This document shows, one piece after another, positions 1 through 8,787 of a stretch of DNA of 64,000 bases. The notes beneath the pieces were generated by a model, which ran no database searches, was not told the DNA's origin, and worked only from the letters and a program-made list of their open reading frames with translations. The translations under genes and the position numbers were made by a program. The stretch comes from Clostridioides difficile ATCC 9689 = DSM 1296. Lineage in GTDB: Bacteria; Bacillota; Clostridia; Peptostreptococcales; Peptostreptococcaceae. The number at the start of each line of letters is the position of its first letter. The stretch's first letter is position 1. Location: assembly GCF_001077535.1 (NCBI RefSeq), contig NZ_CP011968.1:1364001-1428000 (forward strand), read 5' to 3'.

Positions 1-1758
1 GGAAGAATTTTAGCAAATAGAGGATTACAGAAAGAGGGAAAAAAAGTAACATATTCTAATTGTTATGTAATAGAACCACCAAAAGATAGCATAGAAGATA
101 TATTTGATACTGCAAAAAAACTTGCTAGAACTTTTAGTTATGGTGGAGGAGTTGGAATTGATATTTCAAAGCTAAGACCAAAAGGAGCGAAAGTTAACAA
201 TGCTGCAAAACATACGACTGGAGCAGTCTCTTTTATGGAACTTTACAGTATGACAACTGGCTTAATTGGTCAAAGAGGGAGAAGAGGAGCTCTTATGATT
301 TCTATGGATGTAAATCATCCAGAGATAGAAGACTTTATAGATATAAAAACAGATTTGGAGAAGGTTACTAAAGCAAATATTTCTGTAAGAGTAACAGATG
401 AATTTATGCAAGCTGTAAGAGAAAAAAAGTTATATAATTGTACTTTTGAAGTTGAAACTACTGGAGAAAAAATAGTTAAGATAGTAAATGCTTATGATTT
501 ATTTAATAAATTTGTGAAAAATAACTGGGATTATGCAGAACCAGGTATATTGTTTTGGGATAAAATAAAAACATATAATTTTATGAGTGAAGATAAGAAC
601 TTTTGCTTTTCAGGAGTAAATCCTTGTGCAGAAGAACCACTTCCAAGTGGAGGAAGTTGTCTACTTGGCTCAATAAACTTGTCAGAGTTTATAATACAAC
701 CATTTGGTGAACATGCTACTTTTGATATTAATAAATTAAAATCTTGCGTTAGAGAAGCTGTAGTAGCTTTAAATGATGTCTTAGATGAGGGATTGAACTT
801 GCATCCATTACAAGAACAAAGAGATAGTGTACATAAGTATAGACAGATAGGTTTAGGTGTAATGGGTATAGCTGATATGCTTATAAAAATGGGAATAAGA
901 TATGGTTCTGATGAATCTTTAGAACTATGTGATTTAATTGGTAAGACTATGTTAAATGAAGCTGTGAAGCAATCAGCATTAATTGCTAAAGAATATGGAA
1001 CATTTAGTGAGTATAAATATGAAAATATTTCTAAATCTAAGTTTTTTATAGAAAATCTAAATGAAGACACTAAGGAAATGGTTAAAAAGTATGGGCTTAG
1101 AAATTCACAACTTTTAACCATACCTCCTACAGGTTCCATATCTACAATGATAGGTATCAGTGGTGGAATAGAACCTATATTTAATCTTTCATATATAAGA
1201 AAAACTGAAAGCTTGCATGATGAGGATGTGTATTATAAAGTATATACTCCAATTGTTAAAGAGTATATGGACAAGAAAGGTATTACAGATGAAGAATGTT
1301 TACCAGATTTTTTTGTTACTGCTATGAATATAGGATATGAAGAAAGAATAAACATGCAAAAAGTATGGCAAAAGTATATTGATGCTTCTATATCATCTAC
1401 AATAAATATACCTTTTGAAACTACAGTTGAAGATGTTTTCAATATATATATTAAGGCATGGGAGGCTGGTCTTAAAGGAGTAACAATATTTAGAGATGGA
1501 TGTAAAAGGAGTGGAATTTTAATAAATGAAAAAAAGGAAGAAAATAATAAAGAAGATAAAAAAGAAAATAGTAAAAAAGAATATTATAAAAATAATAAAA
1601 AAGAAAAAGATAATAAAGATGAAAAAGCCAAAGAAATAATAAATAAAAATTTTGAAGAAGATGAAAAATTTGTGTGCCCTGAGTGTGGAAGTGAAGGAAT
1701 TGCACATACAGGTGGATGTAGTATATGTTTAAAATGTGGCTATAGTGGATGCAATTAA
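1..1758 (+). CDS. nrdJ: Adenosylcobalamin-dependent (class II) ribonucleotide reductase, 3' part
   Basis: The reading frame is open from base 1, so the gene starts before the window; 585 residues are visible. Class II RNR reduces ribonucleotides to deoxyribonucleotides using B12 instead of a separate radical subunit. Seen: the NPCAEEPLPSGGSCLLGSINLS finger-loop region, GLGVMGIADML, and the TGSISTMIGISGGIEPIFNLSY barrel motif, all typical of the family. A roughly 50-residue Lys/Asn/Glu-rich linker (about 1520-1660) leads to a C-terminal cysteine cluster (CPECGS, CSICLKCGYSGC) that may bind zinc or act in disulfide exchange. No nrdB- or nrdG-like partner is nearby. Family assignment is strong. 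Class II rather than class I rests on the cysteine-rich tail and the long linker. Confidence 0.88.
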   Translation, partial: GRILANRGLQKEGKKVTYSNCYVIEPPKDSIEDIFDTAKKLARTFSYGGGVGIDISKLRPKGAKVNNAAKHTTGAVSFMELYSMTTGLIGQRGRRGALMISMDVNHPEIEDFIDIKTDLEKVTKANISVRVTDEFMQAVREKKLYNCTFEVETTGEKIVKIVNAYDLFNKFVKNNWDYAEPGILFWDKIKTYNFMSEDKNFCFSGVNPCAEEPLPSGGSCLLGSINLSEFIIQPFGEHATFDINKLKSCVREAVVALNDVLDEGLNLHPLQEQRDSVHKYRQIGLGVMGIADMLIKMGIRYGSDESLELCDLIGKTMLNEAVKQSALIAKEYGTFSEYKYENISKSKFFIENLNEDTKEMVKKYGLRNSQLLTIPPTGSISTMIGISGGIEPIFNLSYIRKTESLHDEDVYYKVYTPIVKEYMDKKGITDEECLPDFFVTAMNIGYEERINMQKVWQKYIDASISSTINIPFETTVEDVFNIYIKAWEAGLKGVTIFRDGCKRSGILINEKKEENNKEDKKENSKKEYYKNNKKEKDNKDEKAKEIINKNFEEDEKFVCPECGSEGIAHTGGCSICLKCGYSGCN

Positions 1759-1825
1759 ACTCTAATTAAAAAATTTTAATATATTTAAAAATTAAATTTT
1801 TAAAAACGAAAGATGAGGGAATGGT

Positions 1826-2593
1826 ATGCAGGATAAAAGTGTGAGGGAGATTAAAGAAATAATAGAGACTTTAGAAGTAGAAAAATATATGGAATATATA
1901 GAGCTGTTAAGAGTTGATGAAAGAAAATCTGTACAAGGTCTAGCTATAAAACTGGCAAAAAAGCTGGATAATATTAGAAAAGAAGAAGAAAGATTGGAAA
2001 CTATAAATATATTTGAGAACGAAGGCTATGATAAAGGTTATTTATATATTGGAGGAATTGATGAGGCGGGAAGAGGGCCACTTGCTGGACCTGTTGTAGC
2101 TTCTGTTGTAGTATTTAAAAAAGATACCAAAATAGAAGGTGTAAATGACTCTAAGAAACTGAGTGAGGCAAAAAGAGATGAACTTTTTGAAGTAATAAAA
2201 GAAGAAGCACTAGATTATGGAATAGGTATAGTAAACAATGAAGAAATAGATGAATTTAATATATTAAATGCTACATATATGGCAATGAAAAAGGCTATAA
2301 ATTGTTTAAAAAAAGCACCAGATTATTTATTAGTTGATGCAGCAACAATACCAGGTATTGACATATCTCAAAATCCAATTGTGAAAGGAGATTCAAAATC
2401 TATATCAATAGCAGCAGCAAGTATACTTGCTAAAGTTACTAGGGATAGTATAATGTACCAATATGATAGAGTATACCCAGAATATGGGTTTAAATCTCAC
2501 AAAGGATATGGAACTAAAGAACACTATGAAGCTATTGAAAAATATGGCATAACTCCTATCCACAGAAAAAGTTTTTTGAAAAATATACTGTAA
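1826..2593 (+). CDS. rnhB: Ribonuclease HII
   Basis: Cleaves the RNA strand of RNA/DNA hybrids and excises single ribonucleotides from DNA. The 255-residue protein has the family's acidic active site: D79-E80 in GGIDEAGRGPLAGP, D171 in LLVDAATI and D207 in AKVTRD, all visible. The VNDSKKLSE and KSHKGYGTKEH motifs are also present. The roughly 70-residue N-terminal extension ahead of the catalytic core matches the longer Bacillus-type RnhB. A GAGGGA ribosome site sits 5' of the ATG. It follows the reductase gene after 67 bp. Confidence 0.95.
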   Translation: MQDKSVREIKEIIETLEVEKYMEYIELLRVDERKSVQGLAIKLAKKLDNIRKEEERLETINIFENEGYDKGYLYIGGIDEAGRGPLAGPVVASVVVFKKDTKIEGVNDSKKLSEAKRDELFEVIKEEALDYGIGIVNNEEIDEFNILNATYMAMKKAINCLKKAPDYLLVDAATIPGIDISQNPIVKGDSKSISIAAASILAKVTRDSIMYQYDRVYPEYGFKSHKGYGTKEHYEAIEKYGITPIHRKSFLKNIL

Positions 2594-2650
2594 ATATAAT
2601 ATGATATAATGTATATAATATAAATTACTATAGTTAATGGGGGATTAAAG

Positions 2651-3667
2651 ATGGAATATAATGAATTATTAAAAAGTGCTAGAGAAAATTTAAATGGAAG
2701 TTGTAAAGTTTGTAAGGTTTGTAATGGGGTTGCTTGTGCAGGTGAAGTGCCTGGCATGGGAGGTAAAGGAAGTGGTTCTTCTTTTATAGAAAATAGCAAG
2801 AGTTTAGAAAAAGTAAAAGTAAATATGAGAGTAATACATGATGTATCAAATCCTGATACATCTATAGAGATGTTTGGAAAGAAAATGAGTGCACCTATAT
2901 TTGCAGCTCCAGTAACAGGAACTACTTTAAATATGGGTGGAAAAATTAATGAAAGAGATTACATAGAACCAGTAGTTGCAGGATGTGCTAATAGTGGTAT
3001 TTATGCAATGGTTGGTGATACGGCAGTAGATGCTTTTTTAATGGAAAATTTAGATGTAGTCAAAAAGTATAATGGAGCTGGAATTGTATTTATTAAACCT
3101 TGGGATAATGAAAATATTATAAAAAAGATAAGATTAGCTGAAGAAGCTGGTGCATTTGCAGTTGGAGTTGATATAGATGCCTGTGGTCTAGTAACTTTAT
3201 CATTACATGGAAAACCAGTACTTCCTAAAAATGTTAAACAAATAAAGGAGTTAGTAAAGTCTACTAAACTACCATTTATATTGAAAGGTATAATGACTGT
3301 TGAAGATGCTTTAATGGCAGTAGAAGCAGGTGTGGATGCAATAGTTGTATCAAATCATGGAGGAAGAGTGCTTGACTGTACACCAGGAGCATGTGAAGTT
3401 TTACCAAAAATTGCTGATGCTGTTAAAGGTAAAGTTACAATACTTGCAGATGGTGGAGTGAGAACTGGTTTAGACGTACTAAAAATGATAGGTTTAGGTG
3501 CAGATGCAGTATTAATAGGAAGACCTTTTGTGACTGCTTCTTTTGGTGGTGCAACTGATGGTGTAGAAACTTATGTAAATAAACTTCAATCAGAGCTAAG
3601 TAGTTCTATGATATTAACTGGATGTCAAACTATAAAAGATATTGATGGAAAAGTTATATACAAATAA
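2651..3667 (+). CDS. FMN-dependent alpha-hydroxy-acid dehydrogenase family protein
   Basis: 338 residues of the lactate oxidase / glycolate oxidase / flavocytochrome b2 TIM-barrel family. Seen: the VSNHGGRVLD active-site motif (catalytic His and substrate-carboxylate Arg) and the GADAVLIGRPF phosphate-binding segment for FMN. An unusual N-terminal cluster of four cysteines (residues 18, 21, 24 and 29, CKVCKVCNGVAC) suggests an Fe-S or zinc site and hence a dehydrogenase rather than an oxygen-using oxidase; this is inference. A GGGG ribosome site precedes the ATG. The substrate cannot be read from sequence; isopentenyl diphosphate isomerase type 2 is a related alternative but fits less well. 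Confidence 0.82.
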   Translation: MEYNELLKSARENLNGSCKVCKVCNGVACAGEVPGMGGKGSGSSFIENSKSLEKVKVNMRVIHDVSNPDTSIEMFGKKMSAPIFAAPVTGTTLNMGGKINERDYIEPVVAGCANSGIYAMVGDTAVDAFLMENLDVVKKYNGAGIVFIKPWDNENIIKKIRLAEEAGAFAVGVDIDACGLVTLSLHGKPVLPKNVKQIKELVKSTKLPFILKGIMTVEDALMAVEAGVDAIVVSNHGGRVLDCTPGACEVLPKIADAVKGKVTILADGGVRTGLDVLKMIGLGADAVLIGRPFVTASFGGATDGVETYVNKLQSELSSSMILTGCQTIKDIDGKVIYK

Positions 3668-3732
3668 AATTTTATACAAAAAAGAGGAAAAATCATTTTA
3701 ATGTAGAATAATTGTACAAAGGGGGAATTTAT

Positions 3733-3981
3733 ATGAGTAGAAAAGCTTATGAAGAAGCCTTAGTAGAATTAGAAAAATTTATTGATGAAAGAAAAGAAAT
3801 AATTAAAAGTGCGGAGGACTGTATTGATAAGTACATAGTTGACAGAACGCTACCTTTTGATTACAAAGATAAATGTGTGGAATGGCAACAAGAGTTACTT
3901 GATATTGCAGAGGCACAAGTTTTAGAAGCAAATGAATTAAGTGTATTATTACAAGAGAAAAAAGAACTTGAAGAAGATTAA
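3733..3981 (+). CDS. Small helical protein of unknown function
   Basis: 82 residues, acidic and predicted almost entirely alpha-helical (SRKAYEEALVELEKFIDERK at the start, then long Glu/Lys-rich helices). It has no cysteine pair, signal or membrane segment. The ATG at 3733 is chosen because AAAGGGGGAA lies 6-12 bases upstream; an in-frame TTG at 3712 is upstream of that site. It is followed at once by a strong terminator. I do not recognise the family. Confidence 0.7.
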   Translation: MSRKAYEEALVELEKFIDERKEIIKSAEDCIDKYIVDRTLPFDYKDKCVEWQQELLDIAEAQVLEANELSVLLQEKKELEED

Positions 3982-3991
3982 ATTTTATTAG

Positions 3992-4033
3992 CTAAGAGTA
4001 AATCAGTAATATGATTTACTCTTAGTTTTTTTT
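3992..4033 (+). terminator. Intrinsic terminator after the small helical protein gene
   Basis: A perfect 14-bp stem (3992-4005 with 4012-4025, core AGAGTAAATCA/TGATTTACTCT) with a 6-nt loop, followed by an unbroken T run. It lies 11 bp past the stop codon. Confidence 0.92.
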
Positions 4034-4127
4034 ATTTGAATAAAATACATCTATCTAATTGAGATAACTTTATTAATATTAGATTAGGCAGTTTAAAATA
4101 AGCTAAAGTAGCATGGATGATTAGTAT

Positions 4128-4158
4128 AAAAAATAAAACCAGTTTAAAAAACTGGTTT
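4128..4158 (-). terminator. Intrinsic terminator of the CarD-like gene
   Basis: Inverted repeat AAACCAGTTT (4136-4145) and AAACTGGTTT (4149-4158). Read on the minus strand, a U-rich tract follows. The stem overlaps the stop codon of the CarD-like gene. Confidence 0.8.
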
Positions 4159-4654
4159 AATTTGTATTCTTTGAATTTAATATATGTTTTTTCATTTCCT
4201 CTAATACCATTGTATAGGATTTACATTGAGCAGCAGCTAATTCTGATAAAGCAAATTTTTGAGCTTTATTTAAAAACTCCTTATCTGTGCTACACAATTG
4301 TTTTGAACTGTCTTGTATCATAAGCATTTTGATTAATTTTACAATTTCAAAAACATCTCCTGAATGAAATTTATCTTGGTACAGTTTAAGTCTTTCTTTT
4401 CTATCAAAAATCCATACACCATCTGTTTTATTAATAGATTGGATAAAATTATCAACATCATTTCCATCCATAACTGGACGTATGCCAATTCTATCTGCAT
4501 TTAGAACTGGAATCGAAATTTTAAGGTTACTATTAAAAATGACACTTAATTCATAGTATTTTTGCATCTCATGATTTATTTTCTTTGTTACAATATCATT
4601 TACAGAGCAGGCTCCCTCTTTTGGATACATTACACTTTCACCAATTTTATACAT
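4157..4654 (-). CDS. CarD/CdnL-family transcriptional regulator
   Basis: 165 residues. The N-terminal segment (YKIGESVMYPKEGACSVNDI, then a beta-rich stretch to about residue 60) matches the CarD_CdnL_TRCF RNA-polymerase interaction domain, which binds the beta subunit and stabilises open promoter complexes. The C-terminal half is helical, as in CarD, where it contacts DNA upstream of the -10 element. A GGAGGT ribosome site precedes the ATG, and a strong sigma-A-like promoter lies upstream at 4730-4758. It is monocistronic with its own terminator. Which genes it controls is not visible here. Confidence 0.85.
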   Translation of the reverse strand: MYKIGESVMYPKEGACSVNDIVTKKINHEMQKYYELSVIFNSNLKISIPVLNADRIGIRPVMDGNDVDNFIQSINKTDGVWIFDRKERLKLYQDKFHSGDVFEIVKLIKMLMIQDSSKQLCSTDKEFLNKAQKFALSELAAAQCKSYTMVLEEMKKHILNSKNTN

Positions 4655-4729
4655 ATGCTAGTTATACCTCCAAATTGAATTTTAGATATTGCAACTTAGG
4701 TACAATGCTTTAATTATCTAATGATTAAT

Positions 4730-4758
4730 ATTATAACATAAATAACTTGACAAGTCAA
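4730..4758 (-). promoter_or_regulatory. Sigma-A-type promoter of the CarD-like gene with overlapping palindrome
   Basis: On the minus strand, TTGACT (4753-4758) is spaced 17 bp from TATAAT (4730-4735), about 75 bp upstream of the CarD start codon. A perfect 12-bp palindrome TTGACAAGTCAA (4747-4758) covers the -35 box, which could be an operator. Confidence 0.7.
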
Positions 4759-4897
4759 AAATATTAATATATAATATAAAGTTTAGACTTGGTGATGTGT
4801 GAAACTAAAGAGAAAAATATAAGATAAAATAATTTAATATGTTGAAATATTCTTTTACAATTATATAAAAATAGATACTAATTATATTTAATAATTA

Positions 4898-5962
4898 TTA
4901 GTTTTTAGCAAAATCTCTTAGTTTAAGACTTCCTGCAGTTACAAATATAATTCCAATTAATATTAGAGCTATTATATTTATTAAAATACTACCATTGTTT
5001 TTAATAGCATCTATAGTCCAATAAAATGGTGTGAACTTTGAAAGATTAGTCATAAAGGATAATTTATCCATTGATGGTATTAGACTAGAGATAGATATAG
5101 CTAGACCTATTAAAGAATAAAATGTAGATATAAGACTTATAGAACTTTCATTTTTAAATACTCTAGCTACCCAAAATACAAATCCAGTGGAAACAAAACT
5201 ATTTGCTAGTACAATCATCAATACATTCAGACTCAAATTAAAGTCTTCTATAATTGAAAAACATAATAGAGCAAAAGTGTATACAATTGATTGAATAAAA
5301 AATAGTCCTAAAAATATACTGAAAATTATTTTTATATCTTTATTATCTGTAGAGATAAGTCTTTTTAGCACATTTGATTTTTTTAATGTAAATAAATCAG
5401 AAGCAAGATGTGCCGCATTAATATACATAAAATAGCATATCAAGAAGACTACTAAAAATGAACCTTTATTCTTATCTGGTTTGTTATCAATTATATTTGT
5501 CTTTGTCAATTTATCATCTATATTTTTATCCACTTTCAATTTTAACGATTTAGTAATAAAAGATTCTATTTGTGATTCTGCCCAAAGACTACCACCACCA
5601 TTTTCAATTTTAAAGCATTTAACTACAGGTCGTTGTAATTTATCTATACTATTTGAAAAATTTTTATCTAAAACGAATACAGCAGAAACCTTATTATTTT
5701 TTAATAGATTCATAGCCTTATCTTGTTCATTTAATCTAAATGAATTTTCTTTTAATTTAGAACTATTTATTAACTTATGTTCATACTTTCCTGAAGAGTC
5801 AAATACAATTGCTACTGGAGAAAAGTACATTGATTGATTTCCTGAGTTGTTGATAAAAAAATTAAGTGAAAAAATTAGTATAATAGGAAGCATAACCATA
5901 TTAATTAAAAGAGTATGATTTTTTAGATATCTTTTTATATTTGCAATAGTTAATCTAATCAT
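4898..5962 (-). CDS. ABC-2 type exporter permease (second permease, LnrN-like)
   Basis: 354 residues with the ABC-2 permease plan: one N-terminal transmembrane helix (about residues 15-38), a large extracytoplasmic domain, then five C-terminal helices ending near FVTAGSLKLRDFAKN. The ATG at 5962 follows GGGAGGT at a good distance; an in-frame ATG at 5980 lies upstream of that site. It begins 2 bp after the first permease ends, so the two are translationally linked. With the paired permease and ATPase it should form a heterodimeric exporter. The substrate is unknown; lipophilic or membrane-active antimicrobials are the usual cargo of this group. Confidence 0.85.
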   Translation of the reverse strand: MIRLTIANIKRYLKNHTLLINMVMLPIILIFSLNFFINNSGNQSMYFSPVAIVFDSSGKYEHKLINSSKLKENSFRLNEQDKAMNLLKNNKVSAVFVLDKNFSNSIDKLQRPVVKCFKIENGGGSLWAESQIESFITKSLKLKVDKNIDDKLTKTNIIDNKPDKNKGSFLVVFLICYFMYINAAHLASDLFTLKKSNVLKRLISTDNKDIKIIFSIFLGLFFIQSIVYTFALLCFSIIEDFNLSLNVLMIVLANSFVSTGFVFWVARVFKNESSISLISTFYSLIGLAISISSLIPSMDKLSFMTNLSKFTPFYWTIDAIKNNGSILINIIALILIGIIFVTAGSLKLRDFAKN

Positions 5963-5964
5963 TA

Positions 5965-7062
5965 TTAAACCTCCCTCCATTTATATTTTTCCTTTACAAT
6001 AGCAAGTGCAATTAATATTGTAGAGATAATTAAACATGTGAAAATTAAATCTCCTATTGAATCTATAGTTTTAAATGTTTCATAATTACTAAACAATTCT
6101 CCTATTAAATAGGTAGGAGATAAACTTGTAAGCTTAGTAAATGTATCACTTATCATACTGAAGATACCTCCAAAAATTGTCTGTAAAAAGAGTAATGCAT
6201 AAACTATTGCTGTACCGTATTTTTTACTAAAAAAGCTGGTTACAAAGGTAGATATTGAAGTCATAAAATAAGATGATAAAGCACAAAGTAGGAGCAATAT
6301 GGCAAAATTACCTTTAAATGTTATTCCAAGTATTCTAAAGAATAAAACATATAATAATAAGAATATAAATGAATAAATCCATAAACCTACAAAGTCATAA
6401 ATTAAGAATTGTACTCTAGTTATAGGCATAGAATAAAGTCTTTTTGAAAGTCCCTTTGATTCACTTATATAATTTGACAAAATATTGTTCATTATAAAAA
6501 TTATTACAAGAAATCCTAGTGAAACTAAAGCAAAGTATTCATAAGAGTTCTGTTTAACATTGTTATTTATTATAGAAGTATCAATAGAATTTTTATTAAA
6601 TAATTTAGAAAAATCTTCTGAACTTATTTTCTGAGAATTATTTAAATAAAATTTTTCATGGTAAGTATCTAATATATCTTGAAGCAATATTGCAATATCA
6701 TCACGAGTTCCAAGTTTTTCTATGTTTAGAGTATTTGATTTTTCATTTAATAAACTACTCTCATAGCCTTTAGGTATAGTAAGCTTTAATTCTGCCTTAG
6801 AATCATCTTTTTTAACTGTTAATATATAAGATAAATCATTTTTCAAATACTTTGTCAAATCATTTGATAATCTTGTGTTATCTTTGTCATATATAACAAT
6901 GGGGGTAGATTCTGTTTTTATAGGGTTTTGAAACATGCTTTCTGTAACCATCCCAAGAAACCAAGATAAAATCAGAGGCAAAGCTAAAAAATATATTAAA
7001 TTAAGTATAAAGGAGCTTTTTAAACTCTTTAGCATAGTTTTTACACTCATGTATAATTTCAT
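5965..7062 (-). CDS. ABC-2 type exporter permease (first permease, LnrM-like)
   Basis: 365 residues with the same layout as its neighbour: an N-terminal helix (FILNLIYFLALPLILSWFLG), an extracytoplasmic region of about 130 residues, then five to six C-terminal helices. The start codon follows GGAGGTGATTTT. The ATPase gene ends 13 bp upstream. Sequence similarity to the second permease is low, so a heterodimer is more likely than a recent duplication. Confidence 0.85.
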   Translation of the reverse strand: MKLYMSVKTMLKSLKSSFILNLIYFLALPLILSWFLGMVTESMFQNPIKTESTPIVIYDKDNTRLSNDLTKYLKNDLSYILTVKKDDSKAELKLTIPKGYESSLLNEKSNTLNIEKLGTRDDIAILLQDILDTYHEKFYLNNSQKISSEDFSKLFNKNSIDTSIINNNVKQNSYEYFALVSLGFLVIIFIMNNILSNYISESKGLSKRLYSMPITRVQFLIYDFVGLWIYSFIFLLLYVLFFRILGITFKGNFAILLLLCALSSYFMTSISTFVTSFFSKKYGTAIVYALLFLQTIFGGIFSMISDTFTKLTSLSPTYLIGELFSNYETFKTIDSIGDLIFTCLIISTILIALAIVKEKYKWREV

Positions 7063-7075
7063 AAAATCACCTCCA

Positions 7076-8011
7076 TTAGTCCCTTAAATTTTTTCCTGTT
7101 AGATTTAAAAATACGTCTTCTAGGCTAGGTTCTTCATAAGAAATTTTCATTATTTTTGAATTGTTTTTGTCAATAACAGAGAGTATATCTGTAAGTTGTA
7201 ATTTTTTATCTATATCCAATTCTAATAATGAATTATTTTCTAAAACAGATATAACACCTTTAGTATTTTTTAAATCAAAGATAAGTTGGGCATTTATATT
7301 TTTTATTTCCATAATCAATTTTGTATTTGTAGATACGAGTGATTTTAAATAATCATTATCTCCAAAAGCAATTTCTTTACCTTCATCCATAATAAAAATT
7401 TTAGAACAAAGGTGTTCAACTTCTTCCATATAATGGGAAGTATATATTACAGTAGTTTCATGTTTTTTAGATATATCTTTTATAAAATTGAAAATATGAT
7501 TTCTTGATTGGGGGTCTACACCTACAGTTGGTTCATCCAATATTAATATTTTAGGATGATTTAAGAGTGCTATTCCAATATTTAATCTCCTTTGCATACC
7601 ACCAGATAATTTTTTGACCTTTTTCTTTTTGACTTCAGTAAGACCTGTAACTTCTAATGCTTCAATGATTCTTTCTTTAAGTAGTTTTCCCTTTAAACCG
7701 TAGAAAGCTCCAAAGTACTCTAAGTTATCAAAAGGAGTAAGAGTTTCTATAATTGCTAATTCTTGTGGAACTAACCCTATTATAGACTTTGCTTTTATAT
7801 AATCTTTTGATAAATCTAAACCATTGATTTGAATACTACCACTATTTGGTAACATAAGATTTGTAATTATATTTATAAGTGTAGATTTACCTGCACCATT
7901 TGGGCCAATAAGTCCAAATATCTCACCTTTTTTAACAGAAAAGCTGATGTTATCAAGTACTAATTTATCATTAAATCTTTTTGTTATATTATTTACTCTG
8001 ACTATATCCAT
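7076..8011 (-). CDS. ABC transporter ATP-binding protein (LnrL-like)
   Basis: 311 residues. Walker A is GPNGAGKS (36-43), the signature LSGGMQ (135-140) and Walker B ILILDE (155-160), followed by a conserved switch His in YTSHYMEE. The C-terminal region of about 90 residues ending SYEEPSLEDVFLNLTG is typical of the DrrA/LnrL drug-export subgroup. It is the first gene of the transporter operon, with GGAGGGAT 5' of the ATG. It powers export through the two ABC-2 permeases downstream. Confidence 0.93.
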   Translation of the reverse strand: MDIVRVNNITKRFNDKLVLDNISFSVKKGEIFGLIGPNGAGKSTLINIITNLMLPNSGSIQINGLDLSKDYIKAKSIIGLVPQELAIIETLTPFDNLEYFGAFYGLKGKLLKERIIEALEVTGLTEVKKKKVKKLSGGMQRRLNIGIALLNHPKILILDEPTVGVDPQSRNHIFNFIKDISKKHETTVIYTSHYMEEVEHLCSKIFIMDEGKEIAFGDNDYLKSLVSTNTKLIMEIKNINAQLIFDLKNTKGVISVLENNSLLELDIDKKLQLTDILSVIDKNNSKIMKISYEEPSLEDVFLNLTGKNLRD

Positions 8012-8100
8012 AGTAATCCCTCCAAAATAATTTTGTATAAGTTAAAAAGCTATAATATTATAATAAAGAATTGTGAATTATAATTCTATTACTATAAGTC

Positions 8101-8127
8101 ACTAAAAAAAGTGACTTAAGTCACTTT
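8101..8127 (-). terminator. Likely terminator / palindrome between the response regulator and ABC genes
   Basis: Perfect 20-bp palindrome AAAGTGACTTAAGTCACTTT (8108-8127) followed on the minus strand by a 7-T run, 13 bp past the response-regulator stop. AGTGACTT occurs again in the same orientation just after the T run (8096-8103), so the region could also hold an operator. Confidence 0.6.
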
Positions 8128-8139
8128 ATATTTTTAGAT

Positions 8140-8787
8140 TTATTCTATTACAATTTTATTTTTGAAAGCAAAGATTGCTAGTTGAGTTCTGTCACGAAGT
8201 TCTAGTTTAGCTAAAATATTAGTTATGTTATTCTTTATTGTACCTTCAGATAAGAATAGTTCTTGACTTATTTCTTTATTATTAAGTCCATTTGCAATTA
8301 GTCTAATTATAGATATTTCTTTTTCTGTTAAATTGTACATGTCATAAAGATGCTCTTGTTTAACCGTTTTTTCAGAGGTCATGATTTTTTCAGCTACACT
8401 TTTATCAAGCACAATATTGCCAAAAAATGAAGAACGAATCCCTTCATGCAATACTTCATCAGAGCTATCTTTTAAAAGGTATCCTGAAGCACCAAACTTC
8501 ATAGCATCTTTTATATATTCATCATCATTAAAAGTTGTTAAAATTAATAATGTTATAGAATTATTATATTCCTTTATAAGCCTTGTACCTAGAACCCCAT
8601 CACATACTTTCATTCGTATATCCATAAGAACTATGTCTACATCATTCATTTTACAAAATTCTAAAGCTTCATATCCATTAGAAGCATCTCCTACAATTTC
8701 TAAATCATTATAAGATGATAATATAATTTTAAGACCTTTTCTAATTAATTTTTCGTCATCTACTATAAGAACTTTAATTTTATTCAA
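8140..8787 (-). CDS. NarL/FixJ-family response regulator (LnrK-like)
   Basis: 215 residues. Receiver domain: acidic pair D10-D11, phospho-acceptor D56 in DIVLMDIRM, and a switch Lys in YLLKDSS. The C-terminal LuxR-type helix-turn-helix contains NNKEISQELFLSEGTIKNNI. The TTG at 8787 is chosen because GGGGGTGAT precedes it and MNKIKVLIVDDE is the usual start of the family. The upstream in-frame extension has no ribosome site and lies within the kinase gene. The start overlaps the kinase stop by 8 bp, implying translational coupling. It presumably activates the adjacent transporter operon. Confidence 0.9.
   Translation of the reverse strand: MNKIKVLIVDDEKLIRKGLKIILSSYNDLEIVGDASNGYEALEFCKMNDVDIVLMDIRMKVCDGVLGTRLIKEYNNSITLLILTTFNDDEYIKDAMKFGASGYLLKDSSDEVLHEGIRSSFFGNIVLDKSVAEKIMTSEKTVKQEHLYDMYNLTEKEISIIRLIANGLNNKEISQELFLSEGTIKNNITNILAKLELRDRTQLAIFAFKNKIVIE

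Noticed and set aside
531-1139. Long minus-strand frame opposite the reductase gene
   Set aside because: It is antisense to a strongly conserved coding region, has no ribosome site and its translation resembles no family.
1530-1660. Possible frameshift or repeat expansion in the reductase Lys/Asn/Glu-rich linker
   Set aside because: The frame stays open through to a proper cysteine-rich C terminus, so it is a natural low-complexity linker.
4117-4323. Plus-strand frame overlapping the CarD-like gene
   Set aside because: It is antisense to a recognisable regulator, lacks a ribosome site and its composition is that of a shadow frame.
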